A stretch of DNA of 64,000 bases from Globodera rostochiensis (lineage: Eukaryota; Nematoda; Chromadorea; Rhabditida; Heteroderidae), in the NCBI GenBank assembly GCA_018350325.1, contig JAEVLN010000001.1, forward strand, positions 1,849,501-1,913,500, in the 5' to 3' direction. The notes beneath the pieces are model-generated. The model searched no databases. It worked only from the letters and a program-made list of their open reading frames with translations, and was not told where the DNA came from. Below, piece after piece: positions 9,904 to 22,134 of this stretch. Numbering within the stretch: the stretch's first letter is position 1; each line of letters starts with the position of its first letter. Made by a program: the position numbers and the translations under genes.

Positions 9904-11255
9904 ATGTCCGACAACACAAGCGACGAAGAGCAGCAACAGCAAATGCGGGAAATGTGAGTTTATTTCCTAATGAATTAAATCAAAAGCAATAAATTCCAAA
10001 TTTCAGTTCCATTTGTGGCGACGTTTGGCTCGAAGTCTTCGCCTTCGTCAGCCCTCTTGAGCTCGGACAATTAATAATGGCGTTGATCAGTGATCGATTT
10101 GACCGTTTGGTGGCCGAGCACTTCAAGACAAGGAAATGGTCGCTGGGTCCGCTGCAAATTTTTCGTCCAATTGACGGAAATGGCGCACAAATTGTCATCG
10201 AACCCCCTGACGTAAATGGCGCACAAATTGACACCGAACCCCCTGACGTAAATGGCTTTGTCTTCGAACCCGCTGGTGAACGGCTGCCAATTCCTCAAGG
10301 ACCGCTTCCAAGCAAAGTGATCGGCTTCAAAGTGATTGAGATAAGGTCGTTTTCTTTTTTAAATTTTTACAAAATTTAAGGTTTTGAACTTTCAGTTACA
10401 TCGACGGAAGTGTCATCGAATTTCTTCAACGCCTTCGCCGACTTTTCAACTCTTCCGAGGCCACTGTTGGAATTTGTACCTTCGAAGACCAAAGCCGCAG
10501 CTGGGACATTATTCGGCAGAAGATTTGGCCTTTGATCAATGACAACATTTGCCGCCTTGTTTTGGAATCTCAATTGGACCATTTGCGACAACTCTCTCCG
10601 ACGATTCTTCGCAACTGCACAAAACTCCGATTGATCGATGCCCGTCAACTTTTCGTCCAGGCCGAAGACACGCTGATTGGACTTTTCCCTGAATTTCCGG
10701 CCGACGACAACGCCGATGCTTCTTCTGCCCAAGCCGTGGCCAAATGGTTGCTCACTCGCCGTGAAGATGGTCGTCCGAAGATGCTTCGCTGTTATGATTC
10801 GGCGGAACTGGAAGGACTCAAAAGGGTAATTTCTCATTGTTATAATCAATTTGAGAGTAATTATTCCGGTCGGTTTAGTCATTCGTCAATGCTTCGCAGC
10901 CGGTCAATTTCATCATCAACTTTGTTATCGACGTCTCTGTGCAATTTGAGCTGAGGAACAATTTGACTCGGGAGCGATTGACATTTCAACAAATGACCGA
11001 ATCGATTGGCTGTTGGTGCGTTGTCCAATTGCGCGAGAAGAGGCGAAATGGGTCGTGTGGGAGAAGGAGGCAATTAAGTGGCAAGGGTTCCGTCAATGGA
11101 ATCGCATCGCCATTCACTTCAAAGACTTCGAAGACGATGACATCGACGACGGGTAAGTGAATGAATTGTCTCAAAATTCCAATTGATAAATGTTTCTAAT
11201 TTTCAGAATGCTTGACGCAAACGACGAGGAAGGCCCAAGTGAGCCCAAGAAGTGA
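9904..11255 (+). CDS. F-box-like protein of a cyst-nematode-expanded family, one frame lesion
   Basis: Five exons: 9904-9953, 10007-10345, 10396-10825, 10879-11152 and 11207-11255. From memory, the layout fits a large Globodera family: an N-terminal F-box-like stretch (CGDVWLEVFAFVSPLELG), then ISDRFDRLVAEHFK, WSLGPLQIFR, YIDGSVIEFLQ, then LLVRCPIAREEAKW and the end MLDANDEEGPSEPKK. F-box proteins usually recruit substrates to SCF ubiquitin ligases; a role here is inference. A 12-residue unit NGAQI(V/D)xEPPDV is repeated twice around 10180-10255 (36-bp DNA units). The exons sum to 1,142 bases, one short of a whole number of codons. The missing base maps near 11001, between TFQQMTES and DWLLVRCP, where the frame changes. 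With that base restored the model would be 380 aa. A recent pseudogene or an assembly indel fits equally well. Confidence 0.75.
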
Positions 11256-12495
11256 ATGGACGGGCAGAGGACGAACAAATTTGATGGAGGAAATTCAAAC
11301 AGAAAATGGACTTAATTGATATAATTGTTGGGTTCACTCATTTGCTGTATTAATGTTGGAATCTGTGTACATTACCTATTTGTTGTATATTCGACTTATC
11401 ATGAAAATAAAGGAGCAGTAATTTCTTGTTTGTTTTTGTCTCAAAAATCTTGAATAAGTATGGCAAACCACCGAGTGTATGACCAAACAAGTAAAAAACT
11501 CGAAAACAAAACTTTTGGAGGTTTTATTTGACCGGTAACCCTTTGAGATATGCCTGCTTCTAAACTGGCCGCTGGATCAGACAAGCAGCATCTGATCATT
11601 CCATTCGTGAATCAAATTCAAAATTTTATTTTATAAAAAATTTGGCGATCTGTCTTAAAAAATGTCAAATTTGCGGGTAAGATCTCCAGCAAAAATCCTC
11701 CGGTTTGTTGCTCATTTGTCAGAAACATCACCTTTAGGGATTTATTTAATCCAGATCCAGGTGGTTGGTTATGCCTAAAACTTGCCCGAATTTAAACAAC
11801 AAATTTCACAGACAATTTGGTGGTGGTGTTTATTGTTTATTTCGTTTAAAAGTTGTGCCGCAAAATGTGTGTGGTGATCAGATGCTTACATATTTTTACA
11901 CAAAATGACATCATTTTTTAATCATCGGGGACAAAAAAAATGAAAAATGATTTTTCTTCACAACCTTCAGTGAGTGCTAACAGATCAATGCAGAGGGAAT
12001 TTGTTATGGCAAAATCAATTAGGACAACATTTAATTTGTGGTTGGGTCAGCTCGGTGGTATACGGTATGCATTTTGGGATTAACGACGGTTTGTGTATAC
12101 TGTAGAAGGCTCAAAATTAAATGGTGAATTTTGTTACGGTAAATTACGGGAAGTTGAGGTTGAGCAGCATAGTTTTGTGTGTTTTTTTCTTTTTCAAAAT
12201 TAACCTCTAAAAATGGAATTTTCAAATTACCGTAACCCAATAATAATTATACAGTAAAGGATTAATAAGTTTGAATATTATGTACACATGAGATCATCAG
12301 ATTCTCCATTTTCAACAGAAATGAATGCGTGTTATGACTAGCAAAACTGGAATGAATTGAAGTGTGAGACCAGAAGAAATTGGGGGTTTCGAGAGTTTAA
12401 ACTTTACATTTTTTTTTGAAATCCAACAAATTTTCGCACAGATTGTTTGGGGAAATTATTTAAAATTCCTAAACGATGGAGGGAGGGACGCTTCC
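11256..12495. other. Intergenic, no gene seen
   Basis: AT-rich. An AATAAA at about 11405 may end the F-box-like transcript. It contains the second half (11880-11951) of the dispersed repeat noted at 9658. No convincing exons on either strand. Confidence 0.5.
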
Positions 12496-12497
12496 GC

Positions 12498-12836
12498 TCC
12501 GAATCCCACTCCAGCCAAAAATGTCTCGAATCCCACCCAACCCAAAACTTCCAGAATCCCCTCGACGTCTTAGGCTAAGCCTAAGCTTGTCTAAACTAAG
12601 CTTAGGCTTAAACTAGCTTAGGCTAGCTTAGGCTTAGGCTTAGGCTAGCTTAGGCTTAGGCTAGCTTAGGCTTAGGCTAGATTAGGCTTAGGCTAGCTTA
12701 GGCTTAGGCTAGCTTAGGCTTAGGCTAGCTTAGGCTTAGGCTAGCTTAGGCTTAGGCTAGCTTAGGCTTAGGTTTAAGCTAAGCCTAATCTTAGCTTCAG
12801 TACGGGGCTGAATCGGCACTCAGAGTGGGATTCGGA
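12498..12836. repeat. Foldback element built on TTAGGC telomere-type repeats
   Basis: TCCGAATCCCACTC (12498-12511) and its exact reverse complement (12823-12836) bracket an array at about 12570-12795. The array unit is TTAGGCTTAGGCTAGC, two TTAGGC hexamers plus a 4-bp spacer, repeated about ten times. Near both ends of the array the repeat also appears inverted (GCTAAGCCTAAG at the left, TAAGCTAAGCCTAA at the right), so each side can fold on itself. TTAGGC is the canonical nematode telomere hexamer. Confidence 0.85.
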
Positions 12837-13121
12837 CCGGTAGTCAGGGGAGGGAACAAAAAACAAATTCTTTTTGGGGTGTGGCATTTTATTCCGCGCC
12901 GCTTTCAATGGCGATGGGCTGACGTCGGCCAACTTTGATGGGCTCTGAATGAAATGTTTGTTGTTTTTTTTTTGTTGAAAATTTCAATTTTTGGCGTTCA
13001 CAAAATTTGTACGAAACCCCGCCAAAGCAATTGGAGCACAAAATGAACTCTGACCAACCTCAATTGGACCGCGCAACAACAGCACGCACGCAATGCCCGG
13101 GGAGGACGAACATATATAAAC

Positions 13122-13222
13122 TAGTGATGCACGAGACCCAAAATTTACCGAGACTCGAGACCCAAAAAAGCCGAGAAATTTCTCGAGTCGAGACTCGAGA
13201 CCGAGACTCTCGTGCATCACTA
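13122..13222. mobile_element. 101-bp MITE with 15-bp perfect terminal inverted repeats
   Basis: The ends TAGTGATGCACGAGA (13122-13136) and TCTCGTGCATCACTA (13208-13222) are exact inverted copies. The element starts and ends with TA, as expected for Tc1/mariner-type insertion. The inside is rich in GAGACTCGAGAC runs and is itself partly palindromic. It has no coding capacity. Confidence 0.85.
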
Positions 13223-14007
13223 ATATAAACACACGCAGAGAAAAAGACAACAACAACGAACTCGAACGCGAGAGAGTGTGAGAGATAGCAAAATTAGCAG
13301 AGATAGAGACAGAGAAAAAGGAAGGCAGAGAGAGAGAGAGAGAGTACAGTATGCCAAATTACGGTAGACAAACAGGTACGGTAGGGAATGACCAAAAGCA
13401 AAAATGCCGCTTTGCGACACTTCAAAGACAACGGAGGTAAGACAATGCATGTTTTTTGTCACCAATGTGAAGGAATGTGCGCCTCTGATCACATGATTGA
13501 TCACTTTTGGATCCTGTCGAATCTGATCATGATTGATCACTTTCAAGTCCTTGCTAACTAAAATGACCGTTTGATCCTTTTTTGCTCCAGAATTTGATCA
13601 GAAACTGATCATTTTTGGATGTTCCAAATTAAAATAAGCTTCCGCTTCTTTCTCAAGCATTTGATCAGCTTACATGACTGGCTAATGTGGCCATGGCTTC
13701 ACATTGATCATTGGTATATAACGCTTACAAATACAATTACATAACATCAAAAACAACATTCACATACATCAATCCGATCAATCTGATCAATCTCACCGTG
13801 ATCAGTAAATGCGTCAGATCAATATTCGGAAATCAAAAATTGCAAGTGGAGTGAGTGCACAAAAACTGAGGAATTTGTTGCCAAAACTTCAATAGGCAGG
13901 CGGCAAAAAGGGGGACAAATCGCTAAATCCAAATCAAAATCAAAACTGGACATTCAAATCTTGGCATTATGTGCCGTGCCGTTGCCGACGACACAAATCA
14001 CTCTCCG
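13223..14007. other. Intergenic: GA microsatellite and TGATCA-rich DNA
   Basis: A (GA)n tract lies at about 13270-13345. From 13480 to 13820 the palindrome TGATCA recurs many times. No gene seen. Confidence 0.6.
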
Positions 14008-17000
14008 TCAGTAGGGACGGTCACGCGGCCGTTTCAGCTGAACCTTGAGGCGTTTGGTGCCAATTTGGAAGCCGTTCATTGCCTGAATGGCTTGGTGGGC
14101 CGAGCTGGTGTTGTCGTAGGAGACAAAGCCTGCTGAGTCCCCAATTATGGTACTGTAGACACATATGGTAAACGATTGTGCACTTTTGGGACAAATGTGC
14201 CAAGAATGAAGCTTTTGAAAGCATTCAATGTCATCGATCGATCTGTCTTTGAATCGATTGAAACAGTTCAACCATTTTCTTCCCTGATTCCAAATCATAC
14301 GAATTTTTGTTATGATCGGTGGTTGTTCCGTTGATCAGAAAATTCTTCAGATAAGTTATGGCGGCAGTTCACTGCCAATGCCAAAAGTGCACAATTTTTG
14401 TTGTTTTTTAAAAAATGCCACTGAATTTGGAGGCGCCAAATGTGCAAAAAATGAAACGGGCACAAAAACGAACCCTCTGAACAGCATAAAGGAGGAGGGC
14501 ATTTAGGCAAAACGAAACTCTTTTAAAAGGCAGATCACTTTCAATTCACTCACCAAACAGCCCAAAAATAAATTTACCAAATGCTTAAAGGACCAATGAC
14601 CATAAAACGACAAAAAAATGTTTAATTCCAATGACCAAACTGTACAAAAAATAATAATACTCACCGAAACACTTGCTCTGATTGGTGGCCCGATCGACAA
14701 ACACCTGATCAAATTTGTGAGTTAATAAGTAAGGACAAAGAATGCCAGAGACCATTCATTTTTTTATCTGATCAATCAGCCTAAACCATAAAGAGGATCT
14801 GATCAGTCAGATTGATTCATTCAATTGTGTCTGATCAGTCAGAGTGAGTCATTAAAATAATCTGATCAGTCAGATTGAGTCACATTCATTCAAAAGATCT
14901 GATCAGTCACAATTGTCATTTAGAATGCTGATTTGGTAGGCTGATCAGACCATGGTAGTGACCAAGAATCACAAAAATAACTGTCTCACGGCTGAAACCT
15001 TAGCGCTGAGCACTTGGCCAAACGGTATAAACATTTGGGCCAACTTGGCGTCGTCAAACTCGGCAGGCAAATGGTAGATGAACAGGTTGCACCCGTCCGG
15101 ACCTAGCAGGGAGTAGTCTGAACAATTGTTTTCAAAATCAAAGAATTAAAAGCCACTGACCGTCTCGTTGTAGTTGTTGATGCTGCTGCTGCTGCTGTTG
15201 GGCAAGATTGGCGGCGGCCATCAGTTGTGGCTGTTGTTGTTGCTGCTGCTGCTGCTGAACTGCTTGCTGTTGTTGCTGGACCATCAGTGCTGCTTGTTGC
15301 AAGGCATAGCAGCTGTACATGGCGGCCGCTACAGTATCAGAAAAGAAAGATTCGCTTCAATAATGGTCATAGGAGGCACCCGGACAAAATAATCAACCAA
15401 ATGGAAGCGTTCGGACACAATGTCCATTTTGACAAAGGGACATTTTGTTTTCGATCAATTTCAAACGCTGATCAGATCAGATCAGATCAAAATTCCCGAA
15501 GCGCTTACAGCTGATCTGTTGGTGCTGCTGCTGTTGTTGTTGTGCCGCAACAGCTGCGGCGGCAGCGGCCGCGTGCTGTTGTGCAACAATTGTTGCTGCC
15601 GTTGCAGCGTCAAAGCCCAGCAACTGTCCGTACGGGTTGGCGGCGGTGGTGCCGTTGGCGGTGCCTGACATAATGCCAACCGGTGCACCGGACGGATAGC
15701 CGCCGCCGCCGGCGCCGCCGGCGGCGGTGCCGGACATTGCTGCCGCAACAGCTGCCGAGTTGGCGGCCACGGCATCGGCGGCCGAAGCAGTGTTGGACAC
15801 CGTCACGCTGTTCTGCGGTTGTGCGACGGAAGCAGAAACAAAATTCTGATTGGACAATTGTTGTTGTTGTTGAGCAGCGACGGCGGCGGCATGTTGTTGG
15901 AGCAGTTGAAGCGAGCTGGCGGTTGGTAATGCGGCGGCATTGAACAAACCGGCCGCCGACTGCGCTGGGACACCGGCAGCCGCGGCGAGCAGTCCAGCGG
16001 AAGCGGCCGACACAAAGGGCTTAAATCAAATGGCAAATTTCGATGATTGGGGAATAATTAAGGCCAATAAAACCTTTTAAATTTCTATTTTTTAAAGACA
16101 TAATTTGGACAAAAATTGTGCCTGATGTAATGCAGCCATCGGCAGGTAGGCGCCGGCTGTGCCGCCCAATGCCATTGCGGGATTTGTTGTGAATGCAGCT
16201 GCCTGATGCGCAGCCATTGAAGCGACGAGTTGGGCTTGTTGCTGCGCTTGGAGAAGCTGGAAATGGACATTCTTTGTCACAAAATTTCGGCATTTCCACG
16301 TGAGCCTCGCCTGATCAACGATTGGCTCCCCAATCCTGATCAGTTATGATTGGTCCCCGCCCCCGATCAACGATTTTCTCCACAATCCTGATCAGTTATG
16401 ATTGGCCCCCCGATCAACGATTTGCTTCCCAATTTTGATCAGTTATGATTGGTCCCCCCCCCGATCAACGATTTTCTCCACAATCCTAATCAGTTATGAT
16501 TGGCCTCCCGATCAACGATCTGCTCCCCAATCCTGATCAGTTTATGATTGCTCGCCTGATCGGACGATCAGATAAAGTGGTGCTGCTCACCCCAAATTGT
16601 CCAGCGGTGGTCAACGACGACGTTGCGGTCGGTGCACCGGTGCCAAACGGTGTGGCCATTGCCGCTGCTGCAGCTGCGGCGGTGCCGGACATGGCGGCCA
16701 TGGTTGCCGGGCTTGGCGCAGTGCCCAGTGCCGACGAGGTAGCGCTGGCCAACTGGTTGGCTAAAAGCGGGTTCAGCATGCCAATCTGGGCAGCCATCTG
16801 AACAATGGAATGCTTTTGTTGGTTTTCCCGCAACACAACGTGAAGTTCGAGCAGTACTTCCACCCAAAAATTCATTCACAAATCCGCACAATTTTAATGC
16901 TTTTTTCTGTTACAAAAACAATTTAATTTTGAACTTGTTGCATTCGTCGCATTTGCCGCTCCTTCTCCGTGTCCGCCAGCTTCACCGTCAGACTGCCGGA

Positions 17001-18551
17001 GGCGCCGCGCATCGTCTGGCTGCCGTTCAGGGCGATGATGGCACGTTGCGCCTCCGGTGCCTGGCTGAACTTGACGAAGGCACAACCCTTTAAATGAAAA
17101 AAATATTTAAAAATTAATTATAATCTACTCCCGACTCTCGGGCCAATCAATTTGTGTCCGCGCCGACCTTTGATACTCCGTCAGCTGCGCGCAGTACGGT
17201 GATCTCTTCAATGTGGCCAAACGGTTGGAACATTGCGCGCACGTCCTCCTCCCCGTACTGCTTGGACAACATGCCGACCTAAAAAAAAATGTGTGCCAAA
17301 AATTGTGGCCCCTCGGGGGGTCTTACAATGTGGATAGCTTTTGTACGAATTTAAAAAACAAAACAAAACATAAAATATCAAAATAAAAAAATATTTTAAA
17401 ATTAGAGATCAAGAATGAAATAGGTATGTAAAAAGTTCTCCACAGGAAAGTAAAATAAAAAAGGGACTTAAATAAATTTTAAAACAGAATTAAATAAATA
17501 TATAAAATTTTAGCAATTAAATTTAATTTTAAAAAATGATGACGCACAAACAACTTTCGGTCTTCTTGCTTGGGGGAGCCGCTGCGGCTTTCCGTGTCCG
17601 CCGGCTTCACCTGCATGGCCCGGTTCATCTGATCAGCGAGAAATGAAATTCAAAAACAACAACAAAATCAATAATAATAATCAATGTAATTTGGATCGAT
17701 CAGTGTTTTAGGCCGAAGTCTGCTGGATCATTCTCAAAATGATCAGCAGAACGAATCCGATCAACATTGACTGCCGCTGCTGTTCCCTTCCTCACCCCCG
17801 GCAGCGTTTTCCGGTCGTGCAGTGACAGTTGACAATTGTGCGCGCTCTCCCGATGACAGTAGGTCAAGAAGGCACATCCCTAAAAGGATCAGTTTTTTTC
17901 TATGCCACGGCACGGACTATCAAGAACAGCTCAGGAGTTCGGTTTTGAGCAATCTCAACTCGGCACAAAAAATGCTACGGCACGGACTATCAAGGACAGA
18001 CAACCCAGCCAGGAGTCCGGTTTCGCAACTCGGCACCAAAACGGTTTTGAGCAATCCCAACTCGGCACAAAAAGAAAATGCCACGGTACGGACTACCAAA
18101 GGATTTGTTGCTGCGCCAATTTTTTGCCCACCTTATGCATCCCGGTGTACTTGTCCTTCAGTATGCTGAACTCGTAAATTTTGCCGTACGCCTCGAACAC
18201 GTGCCTCAGATCCTTTTCTTCCAAATTTCGCGGGATCTTAAAAATTTTTGCGATCAAAAAATGAGCATTTTTTGGCATATTCTTCTGCACCTGGCCAACA
18301 AACAGTTTGATGGCATCCGCATCCTTGACCGGGAAGCCGTTGCTGTCCGTCGATGAACATCGTTGTTGTTGTTGTTGTTGTTGTTGCTGTTGCGCAGACC
18401 GTGCCGTGCCAATGCCGTTCTCAGCGTTTGCCATAATGCTGCTGCTGCTCATCATCAGCCGTGGTCCAATTTCTGTTGTTGACTGCATTTGACTGATGCT
18501 GCTCCGACTAACGGCACCACATTCACTCACTGGCGGCAGCAACAGCAGCAT
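14008..18551 (-). CDS. etr-1: CELF/Bruno-family RNA-binding protein (ETR-1-like)
   Basis: Thirteen minus-strand exons: 18551(or 18488)-18291, 18236-18132, 17879-17796, 17628-17548, 17278-17168, 17087-16935, 16797-16591, 16256-16122, 16019-15509, 15328-15161, 15117-14999, 14704-14665 and 14129-14008. All phases close; about 677 aa from the Met at 18488. RRM1 starts [20 protein letters not shown] and RRM2 follows [22 protein letters not shown], with GCAFVKF as RNP1. A long Ala/Gln-rich linker comes next, then RRM3: [39 protein letters not shown] and the tail [19 protein letters not shown] proteins bind GU-rich RNA and control splicing and mRNA stability; ETR-1 acts in nematode muscle and neurons. 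Exon 8 appears to end in a GC donor (CAG|GCACAA). Several acceptors are AAG. The true start may be further upstream. Symbol by family resemblance. Confidence 0.93.
16300..16570. repeat. Intronic minisatellite, about 54-bp unit
   Basis: Within a CELF intron, the block CCTGATCAACGATTGGCTCC followed by CCAATCCTGATCAGTTATGA recurs about five times. Each unit contains TGATCA twice. Confidence 0.8.
17900..18100. repeat. Intronic tandem repeat in the CELF gene
   Basis: Variants of CACGGACTATCAAGGACAG and TTTTGAGCAATCCCAACTCG then GCACAAAA alternate about three times between CELF exons 2 and 3. Confidence 0.7.
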
Positions 18552-19670
18552 AACACTTCGACTGCAACATTCTTTTTGCTCATCCCCTCGGGGGATGAAA
18601 AAGCAGCAGCAGCAGCGTTGGCCCCGTAAGGGTTAGTAGTGGAATATTTTTGGTCAGCAGCACAAATCCTTTTAATACTACGGAGAAGAAGCCTATGGGG
18701 GGTTTTGGATAATATTATTTTGCCCTGGGTGATGTTGTCGAGAAGAAGAAGCAGTAAGTGAGTGAGTGACTGAGTGGGCTTGGGCCGGGCCAATCCTCAA
18801 CACTCACATTGCTCATGTGGCACTTGTGCCAAAATCGATGGAAGCACCGCGGAGCGCTGAAGTGGAATTGGCCAGGCCACCCGTCCGTCCCGTAGTGAGC
18901 TAGGCGCGCCCATGGACCAGTGTGTGCGGGGGCCAGACGGTCGCTTCATCCGCCCGTCCCCTCAGGGGCCCCATCCATGCCCCTGAGGGGATGAAGAAAG
19001 TCCCCTCCCTCCCCCTCCCTCTTCCATGTGCCCCCCCCCCCCCTCCCTCTTCCATGTGCCATTTGCTTTTGCTGTGACGGTCGCGCTTCATCAATGTCCG
19101 TCCTCCCGTCCCTCCAGGGCTCGGCTCATGCCCCCGAGGGGATGATGGAAGCCCCTCTGCCGCCCATGCCCTCTTCCATGTGCCAATGCTTTTGCTGCCG
19201 CTTTTCCATGGCACCCGTCCCTCCCCCCCCCCCCCCGCCCCCCCGGCAACCATTTTGCCCCATCTGCACTGGCCATTAGCAGTTAGTTGCGTGCGCCAGA
19301 CGATGCTTAGAAAGAAGCAGAGCCCATTCCCTCTCATTTCCTTGCTCTTTGTTCATCGAGTGCCAATTTGGGTGCCGGTGGGGGGGGCCCGGTGCCGGGG
19401 AAAAGAGTGCAGGAAATGGAGAGAGACGGCAGCGACTGACTGCACCACAAATGCCCCCCCCCCCTCCAGCAAAACGCCCCGAGCGAAAATGGTAATTAGG
19501 GGGGACGGATTTGCTTGAAAAGAGAGGAGAGTATGAGGAACAGGACGCATAAAGAGTGGCGAAGGAAAGAGAAAATGGGTCCCGCCAAAGTCGATGCCTT
19601 AAATGAGGGGGGGGGATGTCTGGGGACAGATTTTCGGGGATAGGAAAAAATGCTTTTGTTCATTTTACTG
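18552..19670. other. Probable CELF 5' flank: C/G-run and palindrome-rich, no gene seen
   Basis: Runs of C or G alternate with the palindrome CCCC-N-GAGGGG followed by ATGA (near 18583, 18979 and 19131). The module TCCATGTGCC(C/A) recurs at about 19025, 19055 and 19180. Open frames here are by-products of base composition. It could hold promoter or upstream CELF exons that I cannot recognise. Confidence 0.5.
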
Positions 19671-21250
19671 CAATATTTATTCAATTAAAAACAAAACAAA
19701 AAAAGGCTCAAATCAAATGAATTATTTTTGACTAAATTGTCCTTCCGGCAGAATCATCGCTTGTCGAAGTGCCGGGAAATGTGGGCCCGTCCGAAAATTC
19801 GCTGAGCGAAGGCGATCCCCAGCCCAGGCTTTGGCTTTCCGATTGAAAAAATTCGGATTTTGTTGTCCGCGCTCGGCCATCAAATTCCATTCGTTGTCCG
19901 CTGTCGCCGGGATGACCTTGCTGCAAAAAAAGGGATTTTGAGTTTTTAAAGCTTAAAACAAATCGATTTCAGAGGAGAAATGATCAAAAAATTCAAGGAG
20001 TCTGGCGAAAATGAATCGTGTTAGAGACCGTTTTGATGTCTGGACCGACTCCTATGCTTTCGAAAAAGTCCTAAAAAATCAGTGGGAGACTTTTTGGAGC
20101 ATTTTTTTGGGTGAAGTAACATGGTCAGGCAAACTGTAACCGAACTAAGCCAATGATAAGCAATGAAGCCTCTTTAAAAGAAATTAAGGACTCCATAATT
20201 TTATTAAAATCCAAAAAAGCCGGCAAAAAACCTCTTTGCGGTGTTCGTCGGCCAACGCTTGGCGCACTCTTTGCGCGCAGCTCGTCTGGAAAAGGACGGC
20301 GGAAATGGCAAGTGTGCCGACGCCGAACAGGATGTAGAATGGCACTCGGAAGCGGCCGATTTTCAATTTTTTGTTTAGAAAATACGAGCCGCCGATGAGG
20401 AACAGCATAATTGGCGAGCCGGCCGCAATGTCTTGTGAACGACAGCGTGCGAGTTCTTTCTAAAAAAAATGTTACATAAAACAAATTTTAATTCGCAGAA
20501 AAATTAGCAGACTGTGAAAAGAGGCTAGGCCAAGCATAAGCCATAAATTTTGCTTGCTTTAAAATAATAGTAACTTGGCTCATGGCGTGACAGAGAGTTT
20601 TTGAACAAAATTAAGCACCTTTTTTTAAAGAAAATTTGTTCCAAATTTCTAAGGAGAAGTGCTTAAGAATAAAATCTTTCTTATCTTTTTTAATGAATTT
20701 AATGACATGCATAAATTCTATTTATTTCTGTAAGGTATATTCAACTTTTCATTAAAAAACAAAAGTCTAAAACAAACAATGTAGTGGTCCCTGTCGCTGG
20801 GCGGCAGTCGCGCAAAAATGCTGTCGATTTGTGGCATCGTCAAATCATTTGACGATGTTTGAACACTGCTGCCAGCAGCAAATGAAGGATTTGTGGGCAG
20901 AGAATCCATTTTCGACAATAGAAATGGAAATAATTAATCAAAAAGCAAATTAAATAAGTGATCGGAGTTAAACACTTTGATATATCGATAAAACACGTCT
21001 CAACATTCAATTGCAGCTTGAAATTGTCCCGGATTTTTTCAGCTCAATCAGACCCAGGCTAAGCCCGATAAACTGGGGCTCGTGCTCAGCATAATTCGCG
21101 GTTTCAACGCACCTCGAAAAATACAGAATAAATCTCCATTTCGACCGATTCGAACTGAACTTCGAAAAACCCGTTGAATTAACCAAAATCCCGTATTGGA
21201 AATTTTTTGCAAGAGCAGCTGTTGTGCCTGGGCCCAGAATCTTTGCGGAA
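19671..21250. repeat. Segmental duplication, copy B (partner 2410-4100)
   Basis: Matches 2410-4100 in order and orientation, including introns. It lacks the PITP fragment. Similarity fades beyond about 21000, with small insertions such as GAAATTGTCCCGGATTTTTT near 21020. Confidence 0.85.
19732..20909 (-). CDS. OCIA-domain-like membrane protein, copy B (uninterrupted form)
   Basis: Three minus-strand exons: 20909-20778, 20459-20232 and 19920-19732, all phase 0, 182 aa. It begins MDSLPTNPSFAAGSSVQTSS, then IFARLPPSDRDHYI, then KELARCRSQDIAAGSP with two hydrophobic segments around the basic KKLKIGRFRVP linker. It ends with a hydrophilic tail (MEFDGRARTTKSEFF...DDSAGRTI). This looks like the ancestral arrangement of copy A. 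The two-helix hairpin with flanking Cys resembles the OCIA domain (mitochondrial or endosomal membranes); this is inference. The last exon has no counterpart that I recognise. Intron 1 is 318 bp and intron 2 is 311 bp, both AT-rich. Confidence 0.6.
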
Positions 21251-22130
21251 ATCGTGAGCAGAAAAGCGGCGGGAAGTTTTTAAGAAAACAAAAAAAAAAA
21301 CATAATTCCAGAAAAATTTTTTTTGTCCAAGTTACTTTAAACAAAACGCCAAATTTAAATTCGAATTTATCTTGCCAAGAAATAAAAGTCGAATTTTTCT
21401 TGTTAAGTCTTTGGCCGCACTTTGGCGTCTATATTGCAATTTTTTTGAGCCTAAAGCGGTCCTAGTTATGGTTAAAATTCGTTACTGGACTCTCCGGAAA
21501 TTTCGAGAAAAAATAAGTCGTACAGAAGCTCATTGGGCCCACAACTTAAAAATCAATTGAACATTCAACGTCAAACAATGCCAACTTGCCGATTTTGAGA
21601 AGTTTTGATCGCACCATATCCTGTTTTACAATAGCAAAATTTGCTGAACGGACGAACGAAGCCTATTTGGTGTCAAAATCAGTAATTTTCTCAAAAATTC
21701 AAATTTTGCGCTTTTCCTTGCGCGAAATACACCATATTTGTGCAAGCTTTCAAGCCTTTTTGATAGTTAGAAAACTCTGCAACTTCAACAGCAAAAAAGC
21801 CAGCAGATAGCGAGCGCCCGCCGCTCAGACTATGCCTCCAGCGGGCAACCGACGTCCGCCCGCCGGCACATTAAATTGCCCTGACCGCTCGTCTCGTGTC
21901 TTTTCCCGTTGCGTATTATGGCCATGGACATATGGTCAAGTGCAAGTGAATTGTTGCTGAACGAACAAACGAAGCATGAAAATTCGTTGATCGTTCAGAA
22001 ATCGAATGGGCTCAAGTTATCCCAAAAAACATAATCATCAAGCAGTTATTTCTGCTGTTCTCACTAAAACATCAGTTGAGTGCTGGCCATGGACAGAAAT
22101 GCTAAATAAAATAGTAAAAACATTATTTGC
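21251..22130. other. Intergenic, no gene seen
   Basis: AT-rich to about 21800, then a GC-rich patch (GCGAGCGCCCGCCGC) near 21810. No exon with homology recognised. Confidence 0.45.
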
Positions 22131-22134
22131 TTGC

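Noticed and set aside
12364..12573. 69-codon frame ending before the TTAGGC array
   Set aside because: Low-complexity Pro/Thr/Ser end with no homology; it overlaps the inverted repeat of the foldback.
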